Shown here one piece after another: positions 1-12,724 of a DNA stretch of 64,000 nt (within the stretch, counting starts at the first letter, position 1; every line of letters starts with the position of its first letter). This DNA comes from Rhizophagus irregularis. Lineage: Eukaryota > Glomeromycota > Glomeromycetes > Glomerales > Glomeraceae. Made by a program: the position numbers and the translations under genes. Location: contig NC_089437.1 of assembly GCF_026210795.1 (NCBI RefSeq), positions 3,968,001-4,032,000 of the forward strand, in the 5' to 3' direction. The notes beneath the pieces were generated by a model. It ran no database searches. It saw only the letters and a program-made list of their open reading frames with translations, and was not told the origin of the DNA.

Positions 1-396
1 TTACTAACATTATTCTAATAAATTTGTAAATGTACTGTGGTTATTAAAAAAAAAAAAATTAAATTTTATAACTAACAAGATTAATGTAAAAATTTCTGTA
101 ATAAAGATGTATTTTATTATAATTATATACAATTTTTTTCAAATATACTAATTTGTTGATAATTAACAAATATTTAGATTAAAGATGATTATAAAATAAA
201 AAAAAAATATATAAAGGGTTAAAATTGCATATGTAAAATATAATAACAAAATTTGAAGAATTTAAAATAATCCTAATTACTAGCTTTTTATTTTTTGTAC
301 TTTTGTAAATAAATCACTTTTTTTTGAGAACTGTATACATTCCAATATTCCATTTAAAGATCAAAATACAATGTTAAATATTACTATTACATTTGC
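1..396. other. AT-rich 3' flank of the NADH dehydrogenase gene
   Basis: No coding signal is seen here. The stretch lies downstream of the minus-strand dehydrogenase stop codon and is made of A/T runs that could serve as a 3' UTR and polyadenylation region. Confidence 0.5.
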
Positions 397-3300
397 TTAG
401 AATTTTGAAATATCTCTACCAAAAAGAAATCGCTATAGAAATATGTATGCAAAGGTTAAATTAATACTTGTTATATTTGTTAAAATAAGTAGATTAGTAA
501 TTTATTTTAATTACCTTTGACCAATCTAGAGCAAGTAAAGCTCTTGTTCTAAATGAAACTTGTTCACTAAGATATACACTTCTCCATAAATAAACAGCAG
601 ACATACCTCCCATCCAAGTCCATCCCGTACCAAAATCAGCTACAGCAGCATTACCAACATAAGCAAGTGAACCAAAATGTGCATATGAAAATGGTGGTAA
701 TAGATCATCAACATCGGGCTCAGGTTTATCGGTATCAGTTGAGTAATCCGATGAAGGTGGGTATATTTTTGCGTTATGTGCTGCTGCAATTTGATTTAAT
801 TTCTTACCTAAATACTTACCTTGTTGATGGGCTACTTGTGCAGTCTTAATATTTATATAATGGTCAATAAATAATTTAATTTATAATATACAGAAATTAG
901 AAATATCATACCGCTGGTAAAGATGTCAGTTTTTTGTCAATATCTTCCAACATGGCATTTAATTCTTCTAATTCAATTGTACCTAATCAAAAAATTTATT
1001 AAATATCTTTTTAAAGTAAATAAATAAAAAAAAAAACTTTTTAGCATACCACTCTTGTCTTTATCATAACTTGCAAACAGAATGTCAGCTTTTTTCAAAT
1101 GGCTTTTTGTAATAGGATAACGCCTACTAATTTTTTTGGCTAAAACCTGAAATTCATTATAACTCAAACGTCCATTCTTATCTTCATCCGCATCAACAAA
1201 AAATTGCATCAATTGATTAACCAGTTTTGGGTTTTCAATGGTTGAACAATCTCCTATCGCATACACCGAAGAGTCAGGCACTCCCTTAAGACGGAGCCTA
1301 TTATCCGTAATAAGAGCACGTGTATTTTTCTGATCTTCTAATTTTTCCGATATTGTTTTTGTTAATGGATTCATAGCTAAAAATCATAAATATAGCTTAA
1401 TATTTTAAACTTCATAACGGAAATAATTTATAAATTAATAGTATTCTCACCAATTCCAGTAGACCATAATACTAATCCATAATCATGCTCTTTTACTTCT
1501 CCATCTTTCATTTTATACACAATATGATTGGGTTCTATTTTTTGAACTCTTGCATTTGTTATAACATTAATATTGTCTCGCCTGAATTTTTTCTACAAAA
1601 AATAGTTATCCTTAATTAATTCAGGTAAAGAAAATTTCTAAATTGACCAAATATGATTCATATTAAACATCAACCCAAACATTATCATAACCTTAAATAT
1701 TTTTCCTAATGAACTCACTAAAATAGCCCGTGTTAACATATTTCTCTAAACGAAAAAAATCGTATTTACCTCAGCAAAATCACTAATTTTCGCATCATAT
1801 GTATTCAAAATATGGTCTTGGCCCTGAATAATGCTAACGCGCACTTCATTCCTAAGGATTAACGGAAACTACTATAAAGTGAATATTTTCTTAAGCTTTA
1901 TATTTTTTTTTGCTAACAAACTTACATATCTAACAACATCTTCTGTTAAAAAGTCATATAATTCTGCTGCAAATTCAACACCTGCAAAACGGGAAAACAT
2001 CTATATTAAAAATTATAAATAATTCTAGAAAAATGTAAATTCCTTACCGGTAGGTCCTTCATTTAATGAAATAAAAATGAAATTGGTCTTAACTAATTGT
2101 TTTTTCACACCATAATTATTATTAACACAAAATTAACCTTACCGCCTCCACAAACAATGAAACTTAAAAGCCTTTTTTTTTCTTCTGGTGAGGTTGTTGG
2201 TAAGGATGCCTTTTCAAAATTGTCCATAATTTTTTTCCTTATCCTGCGGGCATCGTTTATTGATTTTAAAAAGTGACAATGTTCAATTCCTTCAATTCCA
2301 TAAGTAATTGACAAAGACCCTACGGCAATCACAAGCTACAATTAAAAAAAAAATACAGATGATGCTTAAAATAAACTATTGATATTATTTAAAAAGTTAT
2401 ATAATAAATTATTACTTTATCATATGGTAAATAAAATGGTTCGCCTGAATCTGGACTCAGCTCAACTAATTTTTCATTAATGCAAATGTCTGTAGCTTTA
2501 GCCTCAAGAAAATGTGCTGATATGCCTTTAATAAGACTTCGAATAGGTTCTAAAATTGACCTACATTCTCAAGTATCAATCTCATAAGAAATTTTTTTGA
2601 ACATACTATATATAAATACATTGATATAATTCATACCTAGTTTCAAGTGTGCCTACGGTTGCAGAAGGAAGAAGGGGTCTAAATATAATATAAACGAACC
2701 AATTTTAACATATAACATCTATTTGAGTTTGGTAAAATAGCAAATAAACAAAATTTTACGTGAAAAGAAAATAATTCCTACATAATGGATTAAAATTTGT
2801 GAGCAAATTATTGTAAATATTACTAAATTTGAATAGAGTACACTTACTGCGGCGATACTAATGTAATGTGATACTTGTCTCTCTCCAATGCCTTTATGAC
2901 TGATATAGCCTGAAAAATTAAACACTAAATAAACTAGAAATTTTCGGGAAAGATTAACTAACAGAATCACCTACCCCCCAACCAGAGCCAAGAATAACTA
3001 ATCGTGGTTTATTAATATCGGAATCATCTTCATCTATCAAATGATCAGCAACCAGCAAATTTTTTGGACCACCTCTTTTCAAAGAACTCGGAAACTTTTT
3101 GCTTTCTTGCTTATTATTTTCAGCTTCTGCATGTTTATGATTTAAAATTGCGAAAATTGTAGTTGCACCTATAATTAAAGAGGACGCGATAACTACTTTT
3201 CTCCCAAATTTGGAAGACACTGTTGGTTTTTCAGTATTTACCGTTTCGGTTGAAATAAATTTTCGCGAAATATTTGGATATTTATGTAAATGGCTAGAAA

Positions 3301-3448
3301 TTGCTCTTGAAGCACGATCTGAAGCGGATAGTTGAATTTGACCCGAAAGGAGCAGTCTGTGTTGTATATGCAAAGCTCCACGACTTGCCACCAATTTGCT
3401 ACGTAAACAGTACATATTTAAATAGTCAGATTTGACAAGATTTCGCAA
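397..3448 (-). CDS. External alternative NADH:ubiquinone oxidoreductase (type II, EF-hand), mitochondrial
   Basis: A type II NADH dehydrogenase, a single-subunit flavoenzyme that passes electrons from NADH to ubiquinone without pumping protons; this EF-hand form usually faces the intermembrane space. Fourteen exons join without a break into 667 codons: 3448-2975, 2909-2848, 2777-2760, 2678-2637, 2560-2416, 2335-2143, 2056-2048, 1981-1926, 1868-1770, 1592-1451, 1376-1050, 982-912, 844-515, 432-397. Visible signatures: a basic, S/R-rich N-terminus followed by a hydrophobic segment near residue 85-100 (import and membrane anchor); first dinucleotide fold GSGWG near 154-158; NYFLFTPLLPSATVGTLETR; second fold VCGGGPTGVEFAAEL near 307-321; AIGDC near 453; two EF-hand loops, DADEDKNGRLSY near 475 and DKDKSGTIELEE near 518; C-terminus ending FGRDISKF. 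Two exons are microexons of 18 and 9 nt. The start was taken at the first Met; Met-12 is an alternative. Divergent from the palmitoyltransferase gene. Confidence 0.95.
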
Positions 3449-4425
3449 CTTTTTAAAGGAAATTCACTAAGGGTGTTTATTTTGCGGCAGGTTGTATCGC
3501 GCTACGCAGTACTACAGTACACAGGAATGACGAAAGCTGGTGCTCCTCATCAGATTTTAATCCAATTAATTAATAAATTACGCTTTTGCTAACTTATTTA
3601 TACCGTATTTTATTATTAACTTCGTATATAATTATATAATGTTCTTCAAAAATCAGCATAATTCTGATCGGGATACTTATGTTTTCAGATAGGGATTGTA
3701 CCTACTAGTACATTTATTAAACATGAATATGAAGGTATCACTATAAAAGAGCAAACAAATTAATTATGAGTTTATTAATTAACTGAGCTAAATTCTGTTT
3801 TTAAGAAACCTTCTTTAAAACTCCATTTCTATTTTTTTTCATCCTTTATTTCTTCTGCTTATTGCTTTTGAGTTGATAATGGCAACCAAGTCTATGCATT
3901 ATCTGAGTGTTGAGATGGAGGAAACTTCTGCGATCAAAGCTGCGGCGCCCGGGTCTCTTCTAGTTGATAGATTTGTTTTGGAGTAAGATATTAATTAATC
4001 AAAGCGAAGTTGTAGCTTTCTTCTTTAACGTAATAATAATAATAATTAGCACAAAGAGAAATGATATTCTCAAAGCGCGAAAGATATTATTTGTCTTACG
4101 TGCTCTTCTTTATATCTTTAAAAGTCATCTTATGATAGATATCTTATTGAATCGATGTATTTTAATACTTTCTTATTATATCCTCAAGAACATTTCAAAT
4201 AACTATCTCTTCGCGTAATACCACGTTTTAAATAAACCTTTTAACATTCAATAATGAAAAAATTTTTCTTAATTTCTTGAATGTTAAGTACAACTATAGA
4301 TCTAAATGTGTAAATAAATGCTAGTATTTCAATATAAAAATTTTGATACGTCACAATTTATTTTGTGATCACAACCGCAGTCTAATAAAACGGAAATTAC
4401 CGTCTCTATTTAACGTTTTAACGCA
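3449..4425. promoter_or_regulatory. Shared upstream region of two divergent genes
   Basis: This gap of about 1 kb separates the starts of the dehydrogenase (minus) and palmitoyltransferase (plus) genes, so it must hold both promoters. No TATA box or operator can be named with confidence. A relatively GC-rich patch at 3880-3960 carries a short open frame, described separately. Confidence 0.5.
3879..3986 (+). CDS. Short open frame (35 codons) or first exon of an unplaced transcript
   Basis: An ATG at 3879 opens a 35-codon frame, starting MATKSMHYLSVEMEETS and ending VDRFVLE before TAA. Base composition is clearly less AT-rich than the surroundings, including a GCGGCGCCCGGG run. A strong donor-like GTAAGATATT overlaps the end (exon would stop at TTTTGGA). 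It could be a first exon, a microprotein, an upstream ORF, or a relic. No family is recognised. Splicing to the AG at 4380 would lead into a different frame from the palmitoyltransferase. Confidence 0.3.
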   Translation: MATKSMHYLSVEMEETSAIKAAAPGSLLVDRFVLE

Positions 4426-7341
4426 ATGGCTCCTTCAAAAATACAGGACGACGATTCTGAACGTAATAATGGAACCGAAGATACCGGAAAAGATCTTTCA
4501 GGAAAATCGAATGTACCTGGTAGTCTTAGTGCCTCTACTGCAAAAGCTACTGTCGCTGTTAGTACAGACCACAAAACGGATAGTCATATAACTGCGTTTC
4601 CTGACGGCGATCATTTTTCAGGTATTTTGTCACTTCTAAATTGAAAAGCCTCAACCGGACCCGCAACAAAAAAAGGTATCACGTTAACCTAAAATTTTTG
4701 AATAGGAATGACAATTCATCAAGCAGCACAACAAGGGAATTTACATGTTTTGAAAAGCTTAATTGAGAATGGATATGCCGAGGTTACAGATAGTGATTCG
4801 CAAAATGTAACGGCTTTACATTGGGCTGCTATCAATAACCATGTAATAGTAGCGAAATATTTGATCGAAAATGGAGCTGAAGTTAATGCTTTTGGTGGTG
4901 AATTAGTTGCTACTCCTTTGCATTGGGCGGCAAGGTTTGTTTACTTTAACTTAAATCAAATATTTCGATTAATTTTTTTTTACTGATCTGTTAGAAGAAT
5001 TTTGAGGATTTAGAATAATTGTGTGGAACTAGCGAATATTTAAAAAGATTATTTGAAAAAATAATATTTTAGAAATGGGCATCTTCCAATTGTGACCTTG
5101 TTGATCAATCACGGAGCTGATCCAAACTTACGAGACTCTCAAGGATTTAATGGGCTTCATCTCGCGACCCATTCCTCCAATACTATGCTAGTTTTATACC
5201 TAATATATCAGGATATGGACATTGATACACCTGATACGCTTCAACACACTCCTTTGATGTGGGCAGCATATCAAGGAGATCAACTAACACTGGATTTATT
5301 AATAAGACTCGGTGCTTCAGTCACAAAAGTTGATACTACAAGTTTTACTCCTTTACATTGGGCTGTTACTAAGGGAAATCATATGTGTTTAAGAAAATTA
5401 ATAGAAGCTGGCGCTGATATAGACGCAAAAGAGAATAATGGGAAAACTCCCGCAGATCTTGCTCAGGAAATGAGTTCTGAAAAAATTTGGCATAGAGCTT
5501 TAAGTGAATCAGGAAGAACAAAGTCTGGGAAAAGAGGATCATATTTATTTGGTCGAGTGAGTAATAAATTTTATTTTATTTATGCTTTAATAAAATAAAA
5601 ATAAACTAAAATTTATATGATCTCCTATTTTGATATAGCAAGCAACACACGCGATTATATATTCCATTCCATTCTTTGTTCTTTTTTTGGCATTTCAAAC
5701 ATTAGCTCGATATCCATGGTTTATCGGATTACCTTTAGCAATAGGTGAATTTGTTGTGTTCCACATATTAATAGTAAAGGTTCTCATAAAAGCGCAAGTG
5801 CCGGATGCAATGATGAGAACTCCCTATTTCACGAGCATATTTCAAGCAAGTGCGTTTTGGGTTGGTGTAACTTGGCTTTTCAGGATTTTACTCGGTATTG
5901 TTTTGAAATTATATTATTCGATTTTCTTTCTATTCGATATAATATTAAATTATTAAATAGGAATTTTTTTTTCTTTAAACAGTTACATCTTATTCACTTG
6001 TGGCAAATATTGTATTTATTAGTTCCTATGTTGTTGCGTTGTACTCTTTTTATACGGCCGTATTGGCAGATCCAGGGTTTGTTCCAAAATTGACATCTCG
6101 GGAAGAACAAAAAGAGGTAACAAGATAGATAACAAAATTTATCCCATTTTTATGTATTATCATGCTAACATTTCCTTTACATTAATCAAGTTGGTAATTT
6201 GCCTTGCGAACAAAGGAATGTTAGACGCAAGACATTTATGTATTACATGCTTGGTTAGTATTATTTTAACAAAAGTTGGATCGTAACTTAGATGTTAAGT
6301 ATGTTAAGTATGTTAAGCTCACTTGAATATCCTTTTAGATTAAGAAACCTCTTCGATCTAAGCATTGTAAAATATGTGATAGATGTGTAGCACGATTTGA
6401 CCAGTAAGAATTTTTTTTTAATTGGAATATTATGAAAATTTTTATTGATGGCTTTATTAATTTTCTTTCCTTAGTCACTGTCCATGGATATATAATTGTA
6501 TTGGAGTGAGAAACCATCGTGCTTTTATGATCTTCCTTATAATGATGATTGTATCGATTATCAGCTATGAATATCTTTGTATTCGATGTATTATTATTTT
6601 CCATGTATTTTTTTTTGGTAACTTTTTCTATTGAAAAATTTATTTATCAAATTGTTATGTTTGTTTATAGACCTTTTGGATGCAGCACCTACATATTTTC
6701 CAAAACCATCTGAACCATGCTTGTTAAATGACATGTTATGTGGATTTTTCCAATATGATACATGGACTATGTCATTAGGTATTTGGGCAGCACTACAACT
6801 TACATGGACCATTGGATTGATTTGTATGCAGGCTTATCAGATTGCTTCAGCAAAAACCACCAATGAAATGGCAAATTTCCATCGATATTCATATTTTGGA
6901 AATCGAAATGGTGGAAATGTTCGTGAGCAAATTTTGGCTACGCTCGTTGCAGGGCCTGGAGCAAGTGGTGCTGCACAAGTAGGTGATAATGGTGGAGATG
7001 ATTTGACAGCTACTGAAGATGGAATGGATGGAGGATTTGGAGATCATGCTCAAGAACATCATAATTATCATGAACATAGTAGAATTTTAAGATTATTTGG
7101 TGGAAATGGTAAAAGGCGTTCTCATCATCATGCCAGTCACAATTCCGATGGAAATCCATTCGATTTTGGATGCTGGAATAATTGTGTAGACTTTTGGTCA
7201 CAGGGTCAAGGTGGTATGCTACAAAATGTCAATTGGTATGGACTTTTTGATGTTCCTCTTGTTGAACGAAGGACTAATATGACTTCAAGAAGAACAACTG
7301 GTGGATACATGGCCGTAAGAGATGATGAAGAAATTGTATAG
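4426..7341 (+). CDS. Ankyrin-repeat DHHC palmitoyltransferase (Akr1/HIP14 type)
   Basis: A protein S-acyltransferase that attaches palmitate to cysteines of client proteins at Golgi or endosomal membranes; yeast Akr1 and animal HIP14 share this plan. Nine exons keep one frame for 746 codons: 4426-4621, 4706-4934, 5073-5556, 5639-5894, 5983-6116, 6191-6253, 6339-6403, 6475-6617, 6671-7341. Residues 1-65 are polar and S/T-rich. About 66-290 are ankyrin repeats ([51 protein letters not shown]). Hydrophobic segments follow at about 304-420, then the cysteine-rich domain with CKICDRC and catalytic DHHC at 475-478, followed by [12 protein letters not shown], and two more membrane segments around 490-590. 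The tail is G/H/D-rich. The catalytic motif is DHHC, whereas yeast Akr1 has DHYC. Exon 4 to 9 boundaries follow from continuity of the DHHC domain. Confidence 0.93.
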
Positions 7342-8440
7342 AATTTGATTTGATAATTATATTTAAGAATTATTTTGTGCCACTATTAGTACCATTTTTA
7401 ATCAAAAAATTATACATTGTATCTTTAAATATCTTTAGACAGTTGGGAGGTTAATAAAAATTGGTCCATAGAATAGATTTCTTGGAACATATTAATTATT
7501 TTAATAGTTGAATTTAAGGTTTATTAATTATAATTATTATTTATTAACAGATTTTTAAGATGTAATTACATTTTTTAAATAAAAATCTTGTTTTAAAGGC
7601 AGACTGTTAGATATTGAAAATATTTATATAATCTGATTTTTATAATGTCTCAATAAAATATCATCGAAAAGATAATATATTGTATATTTATTTCAATTTA
7701 GACTTTTTGTTAATAAATATTCTTTACTAAAATGGTTATTTTTTGATATAATTTATTAATATTAATATTATTTTGTAATAGTTGAAATTGTTTTTATGTA
7801 TTTTAGCAGATTACAATTATTTCACAATTATTTACAATTGTCCATTATCTATTTACAGCACTATTTTTATTTCCATTTATTGTGTATTATTTGATATGAT
7901 ATTCTTTTAATAAAATTTAATATTATTATAAAATTTGTGTTTTTGTGGTATTTGTAATTTTTGATATATTTAGTAATCTGAATTTACAATATGTCCTATT
8001 ATATGATTTATAACTAAAATATATATATATATATATTTATTTATTTAATTAGTATTTTTAATTAAAAATTTACCAATCTAATTTATTAAAAAATGTTTTA
8101 TTTAAAGTTATAAACAAATTAATTTCAAATTAGTCTGAGTTTTAAACAATTTAAATTAGAATCAAAATCTATAAGACTAAACTAAAAAACTGATGATTTA
8201 ATTTAATTTAATCTAATTTTTTTAAAAAAAATACAAAAAATCATATTACTAACCATCTAATAATTTTATAAAAATAATCAATATATCATTAGATTTTTCT
8301 TATTAAAACATGTTAAATAGTGATAAAATTATATTTTTTAGTATTAATAGTAAAACTCTAAATAAATTGGATTTTTTTTGGCAAAAAGTCAGTTGTAAAC
8401 TTTATAAAAGATGTTCAGGATTCTATTAATATATGATGTA
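7342..8440. other. AT-rich intergenic stretch
   Basis: Downstream of the palmitoyltransferase stop. No open frame of interest, no recognisable RNA gene. Contains A/T microsatellite-like runs (for example ATATATATAT near 8022-8034). Confidence 0.5.
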
Positions 8441-8968
8441 TTACATCAGGAAATTTGTTTAGGCATAATTTAGTGTAATATTTTGGAGGTGGTGTAAAAT
8501 TTTGAAATATTACACTAAAAACGTAATATTACAAAAGTTTATGTTCTTAAATTTGAATAATTATAGTAATTTAATAATATCTTGCTATCTACTGATCCAA
8601 TCAAGACGATCTATAGCTCATTGGAATCAGCTCATCAAGACGAATCAAATAGTAGTAAAATCTCATCTTTTTGTTTGATAAATGACTTTCTATTAATTTA
8701 AACATTATTGCATAATATAGAGCGTTCTATTAACTGTAAAAATGCAATTTTACTACCATTCGATTCGTCTTGATGAGCTGATTCCAATGAGCTATAGATC
8801 GTCTTGATTGGATCAGTAGATAGTAAGATATTATTAAATTACTATAATTATTCAAATTTAAGAGCGTAAATTTTTGTAATATTACGTTTTTAGTGCAATA
8901 TTTTAAAATTTTACACCATCTCCAAAATATTACACTAAATTACGCCTGAACAAATTTCCTGGTGTAAA
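8441..8968. mobile_element. Foldback (near-palindromic) element, about 528 bp
   Basis: The two halves are reverse complements over almost their full length, meeting near 8700. The left end starts TTACATCAGGAAATTTG and the right end closes CAAATTTCCTGGTGTAA. The arms contain TTAGTGTAATATTTTGGAG and its complement, and a block around 8600-8665 with AAGACGAATCAAAT repeated inverted at 8753-8780. A clear target duplication was not found. No coding capacity. The whole unit could form a hairpin about 250 bp long. Confidence 0.8.
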
Positions 8969-10055
8969 TTCTAAGATAATGACTTTACTTTATTTAATAA
9001 CTAATTCCATCCAACTTTATTTTTTTTTTGTTGACTGCAGCATATTTGGAACCTTTATTAACTGAACTAATACATTGAGATACATGAGAAGTAAAAAAAA
9101 AACTAATATTATTAGGAACTAAACCATCCATCTACCACTCGGGGCAACTATATGTGCACTATTAGGTTGAAACTCCGGATTAGTAGAGTAAGTCCACTTT
9201 CTAAAATGTTCTTTCTTAGAGAAATGCCCTTCTCCAGGTCTTTGTCCTGTAGACGCCTAATAAGACTCACATTCCATTCAACTTTAATAGCTATATCCTA
9301 CTTATTTATGAAATAGATTATTAGAAACTTAAGATAAAATGTATAATTAATAATTTTAAAGATTCTATTATATATAAATAAATTGCACCAAAACTCTCTC
9401 CATCGATCGTTAAACCAAATTTTCACACCACAGTTTATGATAAAAAATATCACAACTATATATAGAAAAGTCATAAGAAATTGTTTATTTCATACAGTAC
9501 AAAAGAAGAGAGATTGAAAGATAAAGTTTACTTCTTTACAACAGTTAGAAAGTAATAACGCTTCTTTTTCAAACAAACTCGTAGTTTAATAACTCGAGAA
9601 TAACAATAGTCAAGAACTGTGCTTCTCTGTACATATATCGTCTCCCAAAGAAACAAATAGACTACTAGCCCAACACTAAACAAGTCAGATAAACAACTGC
9701 AACAAAGTTGGACTGTTATTGGAAAAGTTAAACAGTTCCAACTATTTTTTCCTTTAGATATCATTCCAGAACAAAATTCTACAAAAAAAAAAAATTATGT
9801 CTATCAGATTATTTCAGATGTACCAAAGTTGAGGACTTATGTTGTTACAACCATAAAAGGTATCAAAGTAATAAAAGTCATATATGATTCAGAAGAATCA
9901 GCTCAGAAAATTGCAGGGTGTCAAATCATTGAAAGTAACAATATCAGGTTTAGTAAAATAAATGAGATCAACCAGACAAAAGATAATTAACAATCATACA
10001 AAATTTACATCTGAGATGTACCATTGGATATAGAAAAAGATATTTTTGAGCAATA
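8969..10055. pseudogene. Decayed coding relics, unrecognised
   Basis: Two traces of old coding sequence are visible. On the plus strand, 9743-9990 is open without a start codon and reads smoothly (...ISDVPKLRTYVVTTIKGIKV..., ending NEINQTKDN and TAA). On the minus strand about 9290-9120 reads STGQRPGEGHFSKKEHFRKW and onward to a stop, which has a protein-like composition but no intact start. Neither family is recognised. The A/T runs between them hold nothing else I can support. Confidence 0.3.
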
Positions 10056-10063
10056 TTTACACT

Positions 10064-10308
10064 TAAGGTTACTGGAGAAACTAGGGGGTTTTAGCAAGTT
10101 GGTAAAATGCCAAAATGGTGAAACTTTGCCAAAACTATATGAAAGTCTTATTAAAAAGTTGGTGAAACTCTGGAGAAAAGCGAAACCTGACAAAACCTAT
10201 TATAAATACTGAAACTGCCAAAACCTTGCCAAAACTATAATAAAACTATAGTAAAATTTTGGAGAAACTAATCGTAGAATTTTGGAGAGGTTTAGGCAGG
10301 CAACTTTA
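10064..10308. mobile_element. hAT-type MITE, copy 1 (245 bp, diverged)
   Basis: Ends TAAGGTTACTGG and GGCAACTTTA are imperfect inverted repeats matching two better copies at 12092 and 48594. Flanked by TTTACACT (10056-10063) and CTTACACT (10309-10316), a target duplication with 7 of 8 positions identical. The interior shares the GAAACT-rich sequence and the AACTATAATAAA...CTATAGTAAAATTTTG block with the other copies. Eight-base duplications and a TAAGG terminus suit the hAT superfamily. Confidence 0.85.
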
Positions 10309-10316
10309 CTTACACT

Positions 10317-12083
10317 TGATTGGGAACATAAAGAACATCAAATTCAATATTAAACAACTGTATTACAAGGTAGTAGTAACCTTTGCTGACACATATGTGC
10401 CGATTTTTGGAATTAGTCTAAATTAAGATTTTTATAAAAATTTAATATTTTAGTAAGATTAACATTACACAAATCTAAATTAAATATGTGTTACATATTT
10501 ATGTAACTCAGATTTAATAAAAAATAAAAAAATTTTTTTTAATCAATATTCAAAAATAACGGTAATAACCACTTCTTTTTCCCCATCACTGCCCATCACT
10601 TTTCCATCATTTTTCTATTCACTTTTATTAAATATGACAAAAAAGTTTATAAGCAAATATAGCAGTTATTTTTAAGTGGTAAGTAAAAGAAAAAACTTAA
10701 TATTTTATATACATAGATAAGACATATTTTTTCATAATTTTTAGCTTTAATTTATTGTTTTTTCTTTGTAAAAAATACATGCAAATAAAAAATAATTATG
10801 ATGTAAAATAGTTGTAAAATGAATAATAAGATATTCTTTTTTTTCAAAATAACTAATTATATATTTGTTTTTTATCTTTTAAAATTATTTTATTAGATTT
10901 ATTCTACTAAAATCCTTAAATGGCAAATAAAATCTTTTAAATAAAGTAAAAGAATTTGGGATTCTTTTATGAAAGCATTTTTTGGTAAGAAATAAAATTT
11001 TCAGATCGGACTTTATGCAGGTGACAAAATCGTGCATTATTATTCCCAAAGATATGCTAACGTCATCATTTTACATTCATTTGAAAGCTGAGAATTTGCT
11101 CTATCGTAAGAATCAAAGATCAGGAAAATTGGATTACTGGATGAGGCGTAATTAACGATCAAAGTCAAATCAAATTTAAAAATTAAAAATAAATATATTA
11201 GACGTAATTATTCACAATCCAGTGATTCAATTCATTCGATTTTAGGCTTATTAGATAGACCTCAATTTTCTCTTTCAAATGAATATAATTTCATTCGTGT
11301 AGCTTGCATCTACAGGTATTTAATAAATTTTTTTATATCAGATTTTATCAAACTTATAAAATTTTATATTAATAATATAATTGATGATTCCTAAACATCT
11401 ACATATATTAAACGAATTATTTTAAATTTATTTTAAAGATAAAAGTTGGCATCACCTTAGGGAGCAAAGATCATTCAAATTGAATCACTACATGTGAAGT
11501 AATTAATGATCAAATTTAGATAAAATTCAATAAATATACTGAACGTGATTACTGAACAACTAGTGATTCAATTCACTTGATTTTAGATTCATTAGATAGA
11601 TCTCGATTTTCTCTTTCAAATGAATGTAAATTTATTTGTATAGCTTATTTCTACGAAAAATTATCAATGATTTTGTCATAAGAGTTATATTTGATCTTTT
11701 AAATTTTAATGATATCTTATATTAAAAAAAATTAAAAATTATATAATTAATTGGTTTTTTTTGCATTATCTAGTATAAATTTATTATTCTTATATAAATG
11801 ATAATTTATATTTGCTTTAATAAAATTATTTTTGTGTAAAAAAATTAGATTCCAAAGATCGGCCCATATGATCTATTTCTACAAGTAGAAGATGGCTGAT
11901 TTGAAGGTGATTCTTCATCATCAAGATTGTTAAGTATACTAGAGACTGACCTTTTTCTACTCATTTGTTTAGTGTTTGAATAAGTTTAACTTAGTTTGGC
12001 AAAATCCAAATTTGTAAAAAGGCCAATTTTTATAAAATTTGAAATAACATAAAATCTGTATAATTTGTATGTATAATTAATGT
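10317..12083. other. AT-rich region with a diverged direct repeat of about 190 bp
   Basis: No gene. Blocks near 11130-11320 and 11465-11660 align as direct repeats (shared GTGATTCAATTCA, TTAGATAGA, TTTTCTCTTTCAAATGAAT and GTAGCTT/ATAGCTT tails), with heavy divergence. The rest shows only A/T runs and scattered short matches. Confidence 0.5.
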
Positions 12084-12091
12084 AATCCTGG

Positions 12092-12335
12092 TAAGGTTGC
12101 TTGCCGAAACCTAGGGGTTTAGGCAAGATGGCGTTTTGCCGAAAAGCGAAATTCTGCTGAAACTATATTAAAGTTATATTAAAAAACTGGCGAAACTTTG
12201 GAGAAAGGCGAAACTGCTGAAACTTATTATAAATGCTGAAACTGCCGAAACTCTGCCGAAACTATAATAAATCTATAGTAAAATTTTGACGAAACTAATC
12301 GTAGGATTTTGAGGAGGTTTAGACAAGCAACCTTA
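12092..12335. mobile_element. hAT-type MITE, copy 2 (244 bp)
   Basis: Terminal inverted repeats TAAGGTTGCTTG and CAAGCAACCTTA. A perfect 8-bp target duplication AATCCTGG flanks it (12084-12091 and 12336-12343). No coding capacity. Nearly identical to the copy at 48594. Confidence 0.93.
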
Positions 12336-12724
12336 AATCCTGGCTTCTATGATTATTTCAATAATTTTTTAGGATTTAATACTTTTTTTCACAAATTTGG
12401 CAATTTTATATAATAAATTTGCGAATTTTTTAATTAATATACTTTTAAAAATTGCAATATGATTTTACAATAAAAAGTTTATTTTATTTTAAAATAACTT
12501 TTATTTACAAGATAATCACTTTATCATCCCTTTATCATTTTTGGATGCCAAACAAACCTTATCAAAAGAAACTGTAAATTTTAGCAAAAGTTAAAAAGTA
12601 ACAATTTTATATTAATTGAAGTGGTATTGCTATAATAACAATATCGCTACAGAATCTAAATATACAAGGAATATTTTTGATTTTACTACAAATTTTGACA
12701 AAGTATAACTTGCCGCATTAAAGT

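Noticed and set aside
4343-4591. Alternative frame of 82 codons overlapping the palmitoyltransferase start
   Set aside because: It cannot be joined in phase with the ankyrin exons, whereas the ATG at 4426 gives exact phase through all nine exons.
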